Below, one piece after another: positions 35,973 to 47,076 of a stretch of DNA of 64,000 bases; within the stretch, counting starts at the first letter, position 1, and the number at the start of each line of letters is the position of its first letter. The translations under genes were made by a program, and so were the position numbers. The notes below the pieces were generated by a model. That model did no database searches. It was not told where the DNA came from and worked only from the letters and a program-made list of their open reading frames with translations. The stretch comes from Impatiens glandulifera (taxonomy: Eukaryota; Streptophyta; Magnoliopsida; Ericales; Balsaminaceae): the NCBI RefSeq assembly GCF_907164915.1, contig NC_061869.1, forward strand, positions 62,001 to 126,000. The letters are read 5' to 3'.

Positions 35973-36737
35973 TAAAACAAGGACAACATATCACCTTTAA
36001 ATTCTAAAGTTAAAAAGAAAGGTAGCAAACAATTTCAACTGAATAGAGAAAAATAAAAATATCCAACAACTGTAAAAGATGCACAATAACAATAGCTGAT
36101 TGATTAAAGATTCACAGCCAGGTCAACTGAATAGAGGAAAAAAGTCTACTGTGAAAAAAATTCACATTTGAAATGTATTCTGTATAGTGAACTAGATAGA
36201 AAAACATAACTGCATACAAAGGAAATTCATATTTTCATTGGTTTCACATAAGGAAGAAAAAAAAGCAATTGAAGATGACAATTTAAAGAGCACACCGCCT
36301 AAGGAAAACAGAGAATGCTAAGCCATGAACGGTGAAGCAGAGACAAAAAAAAAAACCGTAGAGGTGAAGGATTGTACAAGAAATCAAATCTAGAGTAATT
36401 GATAACAAATTGAAATCAACCTCTATGATCTGAATTAACTTATGCCTTCATCTTCTCCAATAGTCTTTATTGTAAACCATTAACAAATAATACAACCTCA
36501 ATGTATTCACAATTTCCCCTTGCACAAAACAGAGATGTATTCATCACATAAAAGTCATTTCAGCATTGTTATGTTGTTGTACATAGTAATTTCAGTAATA
36601 TAATCAGCAAGATATACAAAATTAAGGAAGATTTATCTCAAACTACTAGAGATATACAAGGTAACAGGTTAATTACTATGTTAGGCACCTTAAAGTCAGA
36701 TAAACATGGATCTATGCGGGGGGAAATGATGAATCAC
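35973..36737. other. Non-coding spacer
   Basis: AT-rich, no recognised coding or structural feature. It lies between two unrelated captured exons on the same strand. Confidence 0.55.
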
Positions 36738-36814
36738 CTTAGCAGAGCCCATGTCGTTTCTCTTGGCAGCATCTTTCATTGCTTTTTGTACACTTTTCTC
36801 TTCACGCTGTATGT
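36738..36814 (-). pseudogene. VPS24: VPS24 (ESCRT-III, CHMP3) isolated exon
   Basis: The 77-nt exon reads IQREEKSVQKAMKDAAKRND then MGSAK, with borders TTATAG|ACATAC and GCTAAG|GTGATT. It corresponds to the first helical hairpin of VPS24, a subunit of the endosomal ESCRT-III complex. No neighbouring VPS24 exons were found. Confidence 0.75.
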
Positions 36815-37073
36815 CTATAAGATAATCAAAGAAACGGATGAGAAATGATAAGGATGTGATTATGACAGATTATGACATAATTTGAATCCTCAAAATTATG
36901 GAAAACTCTGATAATTTCTAGGATTCACATAGTTGTAATGATACAAACTCTAGATTAAGAACAATCTCCATTACAAATTTCAATAATACAGTTCATACTT
37001 CATATATCCCTCATACAAACCCTAGATGAAAAACAATCTTTATTCAAAATTTCAATAATACAGTTCATATATC

Positions 37074-37461
37074 TGTTACAGGTTAGGGTTTGACAAATTA
37101 TTGAATTTTTTGGTTTTATGATTTAGGGCAGCGGAAGCAGTGTTTTTGAAGAAGAAGAGATCTGAAGAAGAAGGAAGGATCTGTCAATTTATTAACAGCC
37201 AAGAAGAAGAAGAAAAGGTACATAACAACCTTTAAGATTTTCCATAATATTGATAAAGAGATTTGGGATTGTTATACCCAAACATTACAGTTTTACGGTT
37301 ACATAACTACTTTTCATAACTACCCATTACACAAACTGCCCACTACACAAACAGTTACTAACTTCTAACTTGTGTAACTATCTAAACTTATCATGAACAC
37401 AACACACACAACAAACATAACTGTCATACAATTATACTGAAATTACTAGCTACATGTAACA
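37074..37461 (-). repeat. Gypsy 3' LTR
   Basis: 388 bp, TGTTACAGG to CATGTAACA on the plus strand. Near-identical to 41971-42361. Confidence 0.95.
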
Positions 37462-37472
37462 TTATTCCCCCC

Positions 37473-40330
37473 TTAAAACGTTTGTCGTCCACGACGAACA
37501 GTTCTTGCTTTGGTTTGTTTCCATGTTGGGAACATTTCAGGGAATTGAATATGCATTGTTTCAAAATCTTCCCAAGTTTTGTCTTCAGGACCTGAACCTT
37601 CCCATTCAACCAAAACCTGTGTCTTTGTTTTGTTTCGAACTGTGACTTCTCGTTCCCCTACTATCCTGCCTTTCTGGTCAGCTTCCTTGGTTTGGGGGAT
37701 TTCCACAATGGCAGTAGGGGTGCCTTGGAAACTTTTTAACTGAGATACATGAAAAACATTGTGTATTTTTGCACCAGCTCCTAGCTCCAGTTTGTAAGCC
37801 ACATTACCGATCCTTTCCAGCACTTTGAATGGTCCAAAAAATTTAGGAGACAGCTTGTGGAATCATTTTCGAACAGATAATTGTCTATAGGGCTGCAGTT
37901 TTAACAAGACCCAAGCTCCTACCTCAAGTATCACATCTGTTCTTTTCTTATCTTGCACTTGTTTCATTCGGTTTTGTGCTCTTTGCAGGTGAAACTTCAG
38001 CAATTGGAGAGTTGCTTCTCGTGCAGAAAGAGTTAAGTCCACTTCTTCAACTCTTGAATCTCCAGCGACATATGAGGTGTGAATTGGAGGAGAATACCCA
38101 TAGACAGCTTCAAAGGGTGAGGTTTGGATGGCTGAATGGAAGTTGGTGTTATACCACCACTCAGCCAATGGCAACCAACGAACCCATTCCTTGGGGGATT
38201 GTCCAGCCATACATCGTAGGTAAGTGCCTAAACATTTATTTACAATTTCTGTTTGTCCGTCTGATTGAGGATGATATGCTGTGGACAGATTTTGCTGCAC
38301 CTGCTGTATCTTCAGGAATTCTCGCCAAAAGGTGCTGAGGAACACTTTATCTCGATCACTGACTATAGACAGAGGCATCCCATGAAGTTTAGAGACATTA
38401 TTGACAAAAGCTTCAGCAACTGTTTTGGCAGAAAATGGGTGTCGCAGGCTAATGAAATGTGCCATCTTGGACAGTCTGTCCACCACCACGAAAATTACCG
38501 ATTTACCTTGTGTTTTGGGAGGTTTTCTATAAAATCCATGGAGATGGATTCCCAATATCGATTGGGAATTGTTAATGGCTGTAACCTGCCTTTATATGCC
38601 ATATTAACTGACTTATTTTTTTGACATGTCTCGCAGGTTCGAACAAACTCCCGCACATCCTTAGTCATTCCTGACCAAAAGTATACGAGCTGCAATTTCT
38701 TTTGTGTGACCAGTGAGCCTGAATGTCCCCCTTCGGCACCGCAATGTATTGCTGCTATCAGTGTGGTCCTCAATTCAGCGTTTCGTCCAACTACTAATTT
38801 CCCTCTTCTTCTCAATGTGCCATCGATATAAGTGAAATCCGGGTGAGAATTTGGTGCATCACTTATTTCTTGAACAAGCTTGACCAGATTTAGATCAGTG
38901 ACATACGTTTCTTGTATTTGTTTTTGCACAGATGTATGGTATACCGAAATTCCTGCGCATTGGACCCTTGTATCCCGCCTAGATAACGCATCTGCCACCA
39001 GGTTCTCTTTTCCCTTTTTATACTGAACCGTGAAATCATAACCTACCAATTTGTAAAGCCACTTTTCTTGTGCAGGAGTCTGCACTCTTTGTTCTAGCAG
39101 ATAATTAAGCGCTTTATGATCTGTTTTCACCACAAATGTTTTATATCTGAGGTAGGTTCTCCACTTCTGCACAGCAAACGTTAAGGACATCAGTTCCTTT
39201 TCATAAGTCGATGATGGCAGTTTCCTGGATTCGATAGCTTTGCTGATAAATGCTATTGGGCGACCTTCCTGCATCAACACTGCACCAATGCATGCTCCGC
39301 TTGCGTCCGTCTCTACAACGAATGGAGTCTGAAAATTGGGCAGAGCCAGAACTGGAGGGGATATCATCATTTGTTTCAGCAATTGAAATGCGTCATCTGC
39401 TTCTTTGTTCCAACCAAACTGTCCCTTTTTCAGCAGAGAAGTAAGGGGTCGAGCAATGCAACCGTATTGCTTAATGAATCTACGGTAATACCCAGTTAAG
39501 CCTAGGAATCCCTTGAGTTGTTTTGGTGATTGTGGAACGGGCCATGCGCTCATTGCTTCCAATTTCTCCAGATCTGCAGCTATTCCATTTTCATCCAAAA
39601 TGTGTCCCAGGTATGCAATTTGATTACAGCCAAAACTGCACTTCCCTTTATTTAAAACTAATTGATGTTGTTGTAATATAAGTAATACTTGTCTCAGATG
39701 AAATATATGCTCCTTCCAGTTTGAACTGTAAACCAGAATATCATCAAAGAAAACCAACACAGATTTCCTTAGAAATGGCTTCAACACATCATTCATCAAA
39801 CTTTGGAAGGTGGAAGGTGCATTTGTTAAGCCAAATGGCATCACCAGGAACTCATACAAGCCCTCATGAGTTCGGAACGCAGTCTTATGGCAGTCTTCCG
39901 GGTACATTCGTATTTAGTGAAAACCAGATTTCAAATCCAGTTTGGAAAAAACCTTGGATCCATGCAGCTCCTCCATCAGTTCTTCTATCACCGGAATCGG
40001 AAACTTGTCTTTAATGGTGGCTGAGTTCAACCTCCTATAATCGATACACATCCTCCAAGATAAGTCTTTTTTTCTGATCAACACCACGGGAGCAGCGAAC
40101 GAACTGTGACTTTTTCTAATTATTCCCCTTTCCAGCATATCATTGATTAAGTTCTCAATTTCTGATTTCTGCAGGGCCGGGTAGCGATAAGGGTGTAAGC
40201 ACACAACTTCGGTGCCTTCCTTTAGTGGGATCCGATGATCGTGCTCTTTTGTAGGTGGTAAGCCATCCGGTTGCTGGAACAGAGTACTAAAATCATCAAG
40301 CAACCCCTGAAGATCTTCAGAAACCTCTTC
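37473..40330 (-). pseudogene. pol: Gypsy Pol (RT, RNase H, integrase, chromodomain-like), broken
   Basis: RT: HPYRYPALQKSEIE, WRMCIDYRRLN, FSKLDLKSGFH then TAA (39911-39913) where the family has Gln, then MPFGLTNAPSTFQ and FFDDILVYS. RNase H: VETDASGACIGAVL, KTDHKALNYLL, VADALSRRD. Integrase: HCGAEGGHSG .. CETCQKNK knuckle. A one-base shift near 38510 separates SMDFIENLPK from VDRLSKMAHFISLRHP. The core continues with VSDRDKVF and YHPQSDGQTEIVN. A TGA at 37863 precedes the conserved GPFKVLERIGNVAYKLEL. The tail TQVLVEWEGSGPEDKTWEDF is chromodomain-like, suggesting a chromovirus lineage. Confidence 0.93.
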
Positions 40331-41941
40331 CTAGGCTCTTGTGATAAGTGCAAAGAACTGGGCTTCATTCTCTGTTTTTGCTTGTACCATGGCAGCCAGG
40401 CTGCCCTTCCTTAACAATTTCTCCAACTGGTGACCCTCTATAAGATTAATTTGTGTTTGGGGTATCCCTTGCAAGGTAATAGTTGCACCCTCCATTTCAA
40501 AAGAAAATGTAAGTTTTTCAAAATTCCAGGCTGAAGTGCCTAAAGTAATTAACCACTCTATGCCCAACACCATATCATAACCTGTCATAGTAAGAACTTT
40601 CATATCCGCTTGATAATCTTTACCTTCCATGGACCATTTCAGGTTTTTGCAAACGCTGGAACAAAACAGGGTTGAACCGTCTGCCACTTTTACCGACAAC
40701 ACTTGAGTTTTCATAGCCTCGTGGCCTATATTTCTTAGTATCTTGCTGTTAATGAAGTTGTGAGTGCTGCCTGTGTCGATAAGGATCACTACCGGCAGAC
40801 TCCCAATCTTGCCCCGGATCTGGAGAGTTTGGAAATTCTTGGAACCGGTTAAGGCATGTAGAGAAATGGCAGGCTCCTCCACTGAATTGGGCTGCAACAA
40901 TGAAGGATCGTCAACAACCGTTTCTTGAACCAATTGGACATCTGGTAAGGCTTCTTCCTCATTAGCCGAGATCATGAACAACTTTGTTTTACACTTGTGG
41001 TTTGGTTCCCATTTCTGATCACATTTGTAACAAAGGCCTTTTCTCCTTTTCTCGTCAAATACAGCAGGTTCTAATTGTTTCATCGAGCCCTCATTCCCGC
41101 CAGAAGAAGATGCATGAGGAATGCCCGAAAAAGAAGTTCGGTTGGTACTTGGCCCGACTGGTTTGGGCAGTAAAGGGGCTGATTTACTATACAAGTGTCC
41201 TCTGCTCCACAGGGATCTGTATATTGATTCTTGGGCTTTGGCCATCGACATAGACTCGTTCAAAGTTTCTGGATTTCTAAGTTTGACAGCATCTGCAATT
41301 TCCTCGTTCAGACCCGCCAGGTAACATTCTATCACGTACTCCCCGGGAAGGTTAAGCAATTTCTGGGAAATATTTATATATTGTTGATTGTAATACATGA
41401 CTGATTCCTCATTCTGTCGCAGATGCATAATCTGTCTCATGGGGGTGTCATACATAGAGGGACCAAAATGTGCTAGTAGATCCCTTCTGAACACTTCCCA
41501 CGTCAAGATTTCCCGATGATTGCGTTGCTGCAAATAGGAACCGTACCACATTCTGGCGTTGCCCGTAAAATGGATTGGAGCAATGTCTGTTTTGGTTTCA
41601 TCCTCTGTCTTATCAACGCGGAAAAATTGTTCTGCAGATATGAGCCAACCTTCCACTTCGGTTCCATCAAATCGAGGAAAGTCGACTTTGGTGAGTCGGG
41701 TTGGAGGAATATGTCGAACGTTTCTATCACGTGGAGGGTTCTGACGGCCATTACCCTCATGTCCCCTATGGCGATTTTCTTGGCCAAGAATATGAATTTG
41801 TTCTTCAGTGGCCTTCATACGAGTTTCAATAGTGTCCAATCTACGATCCATTCTAGTGTTCACATCAAGAAAGGAGGCAGTTAACGTTTCGATGGAAGCA
41901 CGAAGGGCATCAATCTCTGACTGTTGTCGGGTTTCCACCAT
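40331..41941 (-). CDS. gag: Gypsy Gag-protease
   Basis: The first ATG is at 41941 (MVETRQQSEIDALRASIETL); the frame is also open upstream through the primer site. Gag capsid-like region with VDFPRFDGTEVEGWLISAEQ, then RMWYGSYLQQRN. A divergent knuckle CYKCDQKWEPNHKC follows near residue 305, then an aspartic protease with LIDTGSTHNFIN. It ends at a TAG (40331-40333), after which the same frame continues into RT-leading sequence (SEDLQGLLDDFSTLF), so the TAG is a nonsense change within an originally continuous polyprotein. Confidence 0.9.
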   Translation of the reverse strand: MVETRQQSEIDALRASIETLTASFLDVNTRMDRRLDTIETRMKATEEQIHILGQENRHRGHEGNGRQNPPRDRNVRHIPPTRLTKVDFPRFDGTEVEGWLISAEQFFRVDKTEDETKTDIAPIHFTGNARMWYGSYLQQRNHREILTWEVFRRDLLAHFGPSMYDTPMRQIMHLRQNEESVMYYNQQYINISQKLLNLPGEYVIECYLAGLNEEIADAVKLRNPETLNESMSMAKAQESIYRSLWSRGHLYSKSAPLLPKPVGPSTNRTSFSGIPHASSSGGNEGSMKQLEPAVFDEKRRKGLCYKCDQKWEPNHKCKTKLFMISANEEEALPDVQLVQETVVDDPSLLQPNSVEEPAISLHALTGSKNFQTLQIRGKIGSLPVVILIDTGSTHNFINSKILRNIGHEAMKTQVLSVKVADGSTLFCSSVCKNLKWSMEGKDYQADMKVLTMTGYDMVLGIEWLITLGTSAWNFEKLTFSFEMEGATITLQGIPQTQINLIEGHQLEKLLRKGSLAAMVQAKTENEAQFFALITRA

Positions 41942-41954
41942 GGTAGGATTGTAT

Positions 41955-41967
41955 GGCTCTGATACCA
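41955..41967 (-). other. Gypsy primer binding site (tRNA-iMet)
   Basis: TGGTATCAGAGCC on minus, three bases inside the 5' LTR. Confidence 0.92.
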
Positions 41968-41970
41968 AGA

Positions 41971-42361
41971 TGTTACAGGTTAGGGTTTGACAAATTATTG
42001 AATTTTGTGGTTTTATGATTTAGGGCAGCGGAAGCAGTGTTTTTGAAGAAGAAGAAGAGATCTGAAGAAGAAGGAAGGATCTGTCAATTTATTAACAGCC
42101 AAGAAGAAGAAGAAAAGGTACATAACAACCTTTAAGATTTTCCATAATATTGATAAAGAGATTTGGGATTGTTATACCCAAACATTACAGTTTTACAGTT
42201 ACATAACTACTTTTCATAACTACCCATTACACAAACTGCCCACTACACAAACAGTTACTAACTTCTAACTTGTGTAACTGTCTAAACTTATCATGAACAC
42301 AACACACACAACAAACATAACTGTCATACAATTATACTGAAATTACTAGCTACATGTAACA
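41971..42361 (-). repeat. Gypsy 5' LTR
   Basis: 391 bp, with an extra GAA unit in the GAAGAAGAAG run relative to the 3' LTR. Confidence 0.95.
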
Positions 42362-42465
42362 ATATCTCTCTCAGGAAAAATACATAAACAATGATCGCAT
42401 TTACTGCCTGATAATGAATCATTACGATCTTCAATAAGGATTAACTTACCTTAAGAATCAAGTAC

Positions 42466-42784
42466 TTGCCAGTTAACGGAACCAACAGGCCGTCCTCGAC
42501 CTCGTTTGGGAGAGAACTCCGACTTCGGCGATGTTAATGTAAATCCGTTTGAGCGACGGCGACACAACCGGAATCCTCAAATTAACGTTGGCGTAGTACT
42601 TCCTTGGCCGTCCACTCTTCTTCTTCCCACTCAGATTGCCGCTGCTGACTATGGATGTGACGACTCCTGTGCTCATTACGGCGTTTGAACAAGTGTTAAT
42701 AACTGCAGTATTTACGATCGGCGGAGAAAGCGAAGCAGATGCGCCACTTTCCTTCTCTTGCATCAAAGATAAATTCATTTCCAT
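42466..42784 (-). pseudogene. AT-hook AHL protein, first exon fragment
   Basis: ATG at 42784, then a Ser/Thr-rich lead, GKKKSGRPRKYY (AT-hook core GRP) and NLRIPVVSPS. An extra base near 42545 shifts the frame; the continuation in the next frame is GFTLTSPKSEFSPKRGRGRP then VGSVNWQVLDS and a stop. This is the start of an AT-hook motif nuclear-localised DNA-binding protein. Its PPC domain exons are absent because the gypsy element and the VPS24 fragment follow. Upstream, a 13-bp unit (TAAATCCCAAAGT) is repeated near 42884-42917, followed by AAACCCTAA. Confidence 0.78.
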
Positions 42785-43655
42785 TGCTCTCCACTTTCGA
42801 CCTTAAAAATGCCCGGACAGAGATACTTGGATTTTAAAAAACAGAAAGAAGAATCAATCATAATCATAAACAAGTGTAAAAGTTAAATCCCAAAGTTAAA
42901 TCCCAAAGTTAAACCCTAACCTGATAGAGGAGAGGAGGCGTGTCGATTCTCGCCGCTAATTAACCAAATTTAATTTATTCTTAAATTTATTTTATTTGCT
43001 TCTATATATAATAATATAAATATTCAATTTTTTAACTTCATATTTATTTGTATTAAAAAAAGAATTATATTTAATTGACTCAAAATATAAAGATAAAATA
43101 AATAAGAAGAAAAAATTGATAAAATTATATTAATTCTAATAAAAAATTGTAAAAATGATATATCAAACTTCAAATTAAGCATTAAACCATCTAACTTGGA
43201 TTTTCATATTGAAGTAAGCAGATAAAAGATGTCACTATCTCATCCATGTCAAACTGTTACAACTTATATATGATGACATATGATATAGGGTAAGAATTAA
43301 AAAAAATGAAGACTAAAATAAAATATATATTGAAATCTCAATATCACATACTAAGCACTCGTTTTATTAGGATATTGACACGAGATACTTTCTATTTTTT
43401 TCATTCATTTAGACATAATCTTTTGCATATGCACATTAACCACCCTTTTTATTTTTAGTTACAAAACTACAACTTTGTAAATGGTCCATTCATTAGTACA
43501 ACTCACAAACAGAGTAAATAATTGTATAATCGACCACGCAATATAACTAAAGATTTCATGTCCTTCCCAAAATAAAAATTGTTGGTATATAAACAGATAG
43601 ATATAGACTTTAATTGATGGAAATATATGAAGTACATTAAAAGATGGGGAAATTT
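42785..43655. other. AT-rich intergenic stretch
   Basis: Holds the AHL leader (to ~42960), then AT-rich DNA with no recognised feature up to the hairpin at 43656. Confidence 0.6.
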
Positions 43656-43689
43656 GATCAAATAACCTCAAAGATGAGGTTATTTGATC
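43656..43689. repeat. Perfect 15-bp inverted repeat, 4-nt loop
   Basis: GATCAAATAACCTCA and its exact reverse complement flank AAGA. It lies ~70 bp left of the first MULE iteron and may mark or lie just outside the left end of the element. Confidence 0.85.
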
Positions 43690-43757
43690 TGATGGTAAGT
43701 TGATAATTTTATTGCGTTCGTGGTGATTTTATTTTTTTTGGACGATTTTGCCCTTGT

Positions 43758-43788
43758 CGCGAAACGCTAAGTGACTTAGCGTTTCGCG
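43758..43788. repeat. Perfect palindromic iteron, left end
   Basis: CGCGAAACGCTAAGT, one base (G), then its exact reverse complement ACTTAGCGTTTCGCG. The ACTTAGCG half matches the core of the right-side iterons. It lies ~190 bp upstream of the transposase ATG. Confidence 0.92.
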
Positions 43789-43973
43789 AAGTGACGATAT
43801 GTGAAATGTCCAGATTACCCTTACTATTTAATATAACCTCCGTACCTTTTTTTCATTTCTTTTCTTCTCCTTCTCTCTCTTCCCGCTCTTCTCCTCCTTC
43901 TCTCTAAACTCCGGCGGCGGCGGCGGCGAACTCGTCGGAGATCTCGGCGGCGACGGTTCGTTCGAAATCCACT

Positions 43974-46795
43974 ATGAGCTCGACGACGTGCACGAGCACT
44001 ATTCCAATAGGTACGTCTATTTTAAGCATGTTTTATTGATGTTCGGTTTCTAAGATTGATTAGGGTTTACTTCCCGTTTCGCTAAGTGCCTTACGATTCG
44101 CGAAGGCCTTCCCGTTTCGCTAAATGCCTTACGCTTCGCGAAGGCCTCCCCGTTTCGCTAAGTTCCTAGTGATTCGCGAAGTATTAATTATCCGTCTCTA
44201 AATCAAATCATGTTTTTTTATTGCAGCTGAAGTTTTCGTTTTCTATAATGGAGAGTGGAAACTTGATGCTGATGGAATACTGTATTTTGATGCATCTTCA
44301 ATCAAAACATTTGATCTACCCCAAAGTACTCGTTATGCTGAATTACTTGATATACTCTACGATAGACTTAATCTCCAGATATCAACATACGATTTAGTGC
44401 TCCAAGTGAAGTATGATATTCCGAATATCAGAAATCCAAAACCTGTTTTTATTGATAATGATGGGGATTTGAACACATATCTATCACGCTTGATTTTGGG
44501 TCGAACAGTGTCACCATTGTGTGTATCTGTAGTGGAGAAGTCAGCGTTTACTAAAGAAAAGATACCACTACTTACATACCCAACTCAAGAAAGTATACTA
44601 CCACCACAACTTACTCAGAAATTTGTTCCACCTGTTGTACCCTTGGAATTCTTTGTTGAAAGTCAAAATGAAGCCGGAGAAACCTCTTTGCCTCACATCC
44701 CACTTACTCAGGACTTGCATGTTAATAGTGGTGAAAAAGCATCAATACCTATACAACCAAGTGCAAGAAGATCATCATTGGGTACACCAACTAGTGCAAG
44801 AAAGGCATCAAATGGTACACCAATAAGTGCTAGAAGATCATCAATGGGTACACCATCTAGTGCAAGACGATCTTCAATGGGTACACCATCGACAGACCCG
44901 ACAGACACATCACCGCCAGACCCCACATTTGCGATGGCATTAACTAGTGAAACCGTATTGGAAGTCGGTTCGTTGTTTGAAAATAAAAAAGAACTTCAAC
45001 TTGCTCTATATAAGTATGCGATGGCCAATCATTTTGAATTCAAAGTGGAGAAGTCAAGAAAAAATCTTTGGAAACTCAAATGTTTGGATGAGGCATGCAA
45101 GTGGAGCTTGCGGGCTGTGAAAGGTAAGTTTTCTGAGATGTTTGAGATCCGGACATTTGAGCAACAACACTCATGCTCAGTTTTGTCGAGGCCCAAGAAA
45201 AAAATGCAAACACCAGCATGGGTTATTGGGCAGTGCGTGAAGAGCAAGTACATGGACCATCATCATAACCACTTGCCTAAGAAAATAATTGAAGACATGC
45301 AGACAACTTATGGGATATTTTTGACTTATAATAAGGCATGGAGGGCAAGGGAAAATGCTTTAATAGCAATGCGAGGAACGGTAGAGGATTCCTATGGAAT
45401 ACTGCCATCATACCTTTACATGTTGGAGAAGTGTAATTCTGGTACCATAACCGACATACAGACAGACGAGCTCGGCCACTTCAAGTATATGTTCATGTCC
45501 CTAGGCCTCTCAATTAGGGGTTTCAAATCCTTTTGCCGTCCTGTATTATGTGTTGATGCTAGTTTTCTTAAGCACAAGGTGGGTGGTCAATTATTGGTGG
45601 CTATTGCATTGGATGCGAATGAGCAACTATATCCTGTCGCATTCGGCGTTATTGATTCAGAGAATAATAACTCCTGGACTTATTTCATGCAAAAACTGAG
45701 AGACGCAATTGGATTAGTTGATGATCTCGTCTTCGTATCCGACAGACACCCAAGCATCGCTAATGCCTTGTGTGCTGTTTTCCCAGAAGCAGACCACGGT
45801 GCGTGCACATATCACATAAAGACGAATATTGTGGCCAAATTCAAAAGTGATAAGTGTCATGCGGAGTTTGATTCGGCTTCAAGGGCGTACACTGTCCACG
45901 AATTTAATCGGTGGTTTGAGAAGATCAAGGTTAAAGATCACAAGATTACTGCCTATTTGGAAGAAATTGGGTTCCAAAGATGGAGTAGAGCATTTTTTCC
46001 CGGTAAGCGATACAATCAACTCACAAGCAATTATGTTGAGAGTTTCAATAGTCAGAGCAGGGAAGCCAGAAAGTATCCCATTTCAGAAATGGTTGAGTAT
46101 TTAAGATTCACAATACAACATTGGTTTAACGATAGAAGAGAAAGAGCGTATAATCACGAAGAAGTTTTATCTCCAAATTATGAGAAGGTGTTACGTGAGG
46201 GATTCGAGAAGGCCAGATTCTATACAGTCCAATCGCTTAACCGATTCGAGTTTTATGTGCATGACAATCAGTCCCATTTCAAAGTCAATTTGAAAGACAT
46301 GAACTGCACTTGTAGAGTATTCGAAGTTTCGGGTCTTCCTTGTACGCATGCAATGGCTGCTGCCCGTAGTCGGAATTTGGTTTCTTATGACTTATGTTCA
46401 AGGTATTAATATTTAGCTCACGTGTTCATTTTAACCAGTTAATAATTCGTTATATTTTCCCTGCACACAGGTATTACACAACTGAGTGTTGGATAAATTC
46501 ATATGCCGAGACATGTTATCCTCCCGGTGATGAAGAAAATTGGGATGTTCCCGAACATATCAAGCAACGTTCGTGTCTTAAACCAAATGTGAAGGTTAAG
46601 AAAGGCAGACCACAAACAAAGCGTAGGTCATCCCAGGGTGAGGTCCGTAAGGTCCCGAGACGATGCAGCTCATGTGCTAGGCTTGGACATAATAGGGCAA
46701 CATGCAAAGTAGTGATGCCTGCACCATCTACTGCACGAGCTTCATCATCTAAGCAGCATGACTCATCATCTCAACAATATGAACCTTTAGCTTGA
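43974..46795 (+). CDS. mudrA: MULE transposase (mudrA type), intact three-exon model
   Basis: Model: exons 43974-44010, 44227-46402 and 46471-46795, with GT..AG introns and consistent phase, 845 codons plus stop. The start is the first ATG after a CT-rich and (CGG)n leader. Residues ~13-115 form the PB1-like N-terminus (FVFYNGEWKLDADG). Residues 190-233 hold four Ser/Arg repeats (SARRSSMGTP). Residues ~250-327 are the MuDR DNA-binding domain ending QQHSC. The catalytic domain has CVDASF (~452), VSDRH (~517) and NYVESFN (~614), giving D, D and E. A SWIM finger (CTC..PCTHA, ~705-721) and a CCHC knuckle (CSSCARLGHNRATC, ~802) follow. No lesion was found. Iterons sit in the leader and intron 1. 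Confidence 0.88.
44070..44181. repeat. Iteron cluster in transposase intron 1 (3 x ~37 bp, inverted sense)
   Basis: Three tandem units CTTCCCGTTTCGCTAAGTGC followed by CTTACGATTCGCGAAGGC with small changes. Each carries CGTTTCGCTAAGT, the reverse complement of the right-side core, and a partly palindromic second half (TTCGCGAA). Confidence 0.92.
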
Positions 46796-47076
46796 TAGAT
46801 ACTATGTTGTAATATATGTTGTTAATTGAACTATGGTACTGGTAAGATACTATGCGTAAGATACTATGTTGTTAATTCAGGTTTAAAGTTTATGTTGTAT
46901 GTTCTAGTAGTAGTATATGAGTAGGGAAACGACAAGTAATAACTTAGCAAAACGAAGAGTACTTAGCGAAACGAAGAGTACTTAGCGAATAAGTTATCAT
47001 CCAACTTCCAAAATATTCATCAAGGTTTACAATACATCAAAATAAGTTATCCAATTTACACAAAATAATGTTTAAA
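46796..47076. other. Gap between convergent MULE genes, with iterons
   Basis: Serves as 3' flank of both genes. Three iterons occur at about 46941-46990 (ACTTAGCAAAACG, ACTTAGCGAAACG, ACTTAGCGAATAAG). Confidence 0.75.

Larger units (their letters stand above)
37074..42361 (-). mobile_element. Complete Ty3/gypsy LTR retrotransposon, TSD ATATC
   Basis: Two ~390-bp LTRs in direct orientation, each TGTTACA..TGTAACA, flanked by the target duplication ATATC (37069-37073 and 42362-42366). Minus-strand order: LTR, primer site, gag, protease, RT, RNase H, integrase, chromodomain-like tail, LTR, the gypsy order. By eye the LTRs differ by about three substitutions and one 3-bp indel, so insertion is recent. 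It split the debris between the AHL and VPS24 fragments. Its single gag-pol frame carries three stops and one frameshift. Confidence 0.97.
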
